Positions 41,812 through 41,935 of a stretch of DNA of 41,935 nt are shown here, one piece after another (the stretch's first letter is position 1; each line of letters starts with the position of its first letter). A program made the position numbers and the translations under genes. Under the pieces are notes generated by a model. The model was not told where the DNA came from. It saw only the letters and a list, made by a program, of their open reading frames with translations, and ran no database searches. The stretch spans positions 1 to 41,935 of the forward strand of contig CALXLD010000003.1 of NCBI GenBank assembly GCA_944389105.1. Reading direction: 5' to 3'. This DNA comes from an uncultured Spirochaetaceae bacterium. Its GTDB lineage: Bacteria; Spirochaetota; Spirochaetia; Sphaerochaetales; Sphaerochaetaceae.

Positions 41812-41935
41812 ACTAACCCCCTGAAGGTAGACACTACCAGACCTTCTTTTAAGCTATATTATAAGCTTTGCATCTTCAAGTTCCTCTAGCTTTAGATTCC
41901 TGAATTCAACAGGTGACATATATCCCAGTTTCTTC
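41809..41935 (-). mobile_element. IS3-family insertion sequence, right end
   Basis: The sequence from 41809, TGAACTAACCCCCTGAAGG, starts with TG and matches the form of IS3-family (IS150-group) terminal repeats. A transposase C-terminus faces it from the right. The rest of the element continues past the window edge, so its other repeat and target duplication cannot be seen. Confidence 0.75.
41854..41934 (-). CDS. IS3-family transposase, C-terminal fragment
   Basis: The minus-strand frame entering at the right edge reads KKLGYMSPVEFR, then NLKLEELEDAKLII and TAG. The K-K-L-G-Y-M-S-P-V-E-F/Y-R block is the hallmark C-terminus of IS3-family OrfB integrases (DDE, rve domain), where it follows the catalytic Glu. 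Only the last 26 codons lie in the window, so activity cannot be judged. The stop lies 42 nt inside the element end at 41809. Confidence 0.8.
   Translation of the reverse strand, partial: KKLGYMSPVEFRNLKLEELEDAKLII

Overview
The window looks like a chromosomal segment of a diderm bacterium, most likely a Spirochaetota member near the Sphaerochaeta/Treponema group. The reasons are spirochaete-style lipoprotein signals ending in Cys, LptF/LptG, TamB and BamA, an ssrA tag ending in ALAA, and divergent Tmk and LepB proteins. The species assignment is inference; no rRNA gene is present to settle it. Nearly all of the window is densely packed housekeeping DNA with many ATGA or 8-nt gene overlaps. 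Accessory signals sit at the two edges.

Region 1 (1-1950, minus strand): the start of a gene running off the left edge, a lipoprotein and a small outer-membrane beta-barrel protein. Region 2 (2008-4950, plus): folD, miaB and a Sir2 deacylase. Region 3 (4987-7832): tmRNA (ssrA), abutted by a TetR-type regulator, which converges on smpB and a membrane-anchored SUMF1-fold protein. The two trans-translation components therefore lie within about 1 kb. Region 4 (7880-14681): lepB-hemW, then yebC-ruvC-ruvA-ruvB-queA (Holliday-junction processing plus queuosine synthesis), with tmk convergent. Region 5 (14757-24508): tamB-bamA-mutS. Region 6 (24516-38154): a long translation/RNA superoperon, rimP-nusA-infB-rbfA-truB-ribF-rpsO-pnp-dut-lptF-lptG-tgt-prdX. 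It has a strong promoter and a terminator-like hairpin in its leader, and another hairpin between rpsO and pnp.

Region 7 (38155-41545, minus): a structured intergenic element, a GNAT acetyltransferase, a two-gene set of multi-centre iron-sulfur/rubredoxin-type proteins, and an SPFH membrane protein translationally coupled to a 54-residue ribbon-helix-helix protein. A pair of TGATATCA palindromes overlaps the SPFH promoter. Region 8 (41722-41935): the start of a small lipoprotein gene, apparently cut by an IS3-family element whose transposase C-terminus and terminal repeat are visible at the right edge.

I see no CRISPR array, prophage or defence island. The most interesting items are the IS3-interrupted lipoprotein, the SPFH-RHH unit with its possible autoregulatory operator, the multi-centre redox pair, the ssrA-tetR/smpB arrangement with a hairpin across the tmRNA 5' end, the P-loop lysine loss in Tmk, the zinc ribbon on NusA, the missing riboflavin kinase half of RibF, and the folded intergenic element at 38323-38386.
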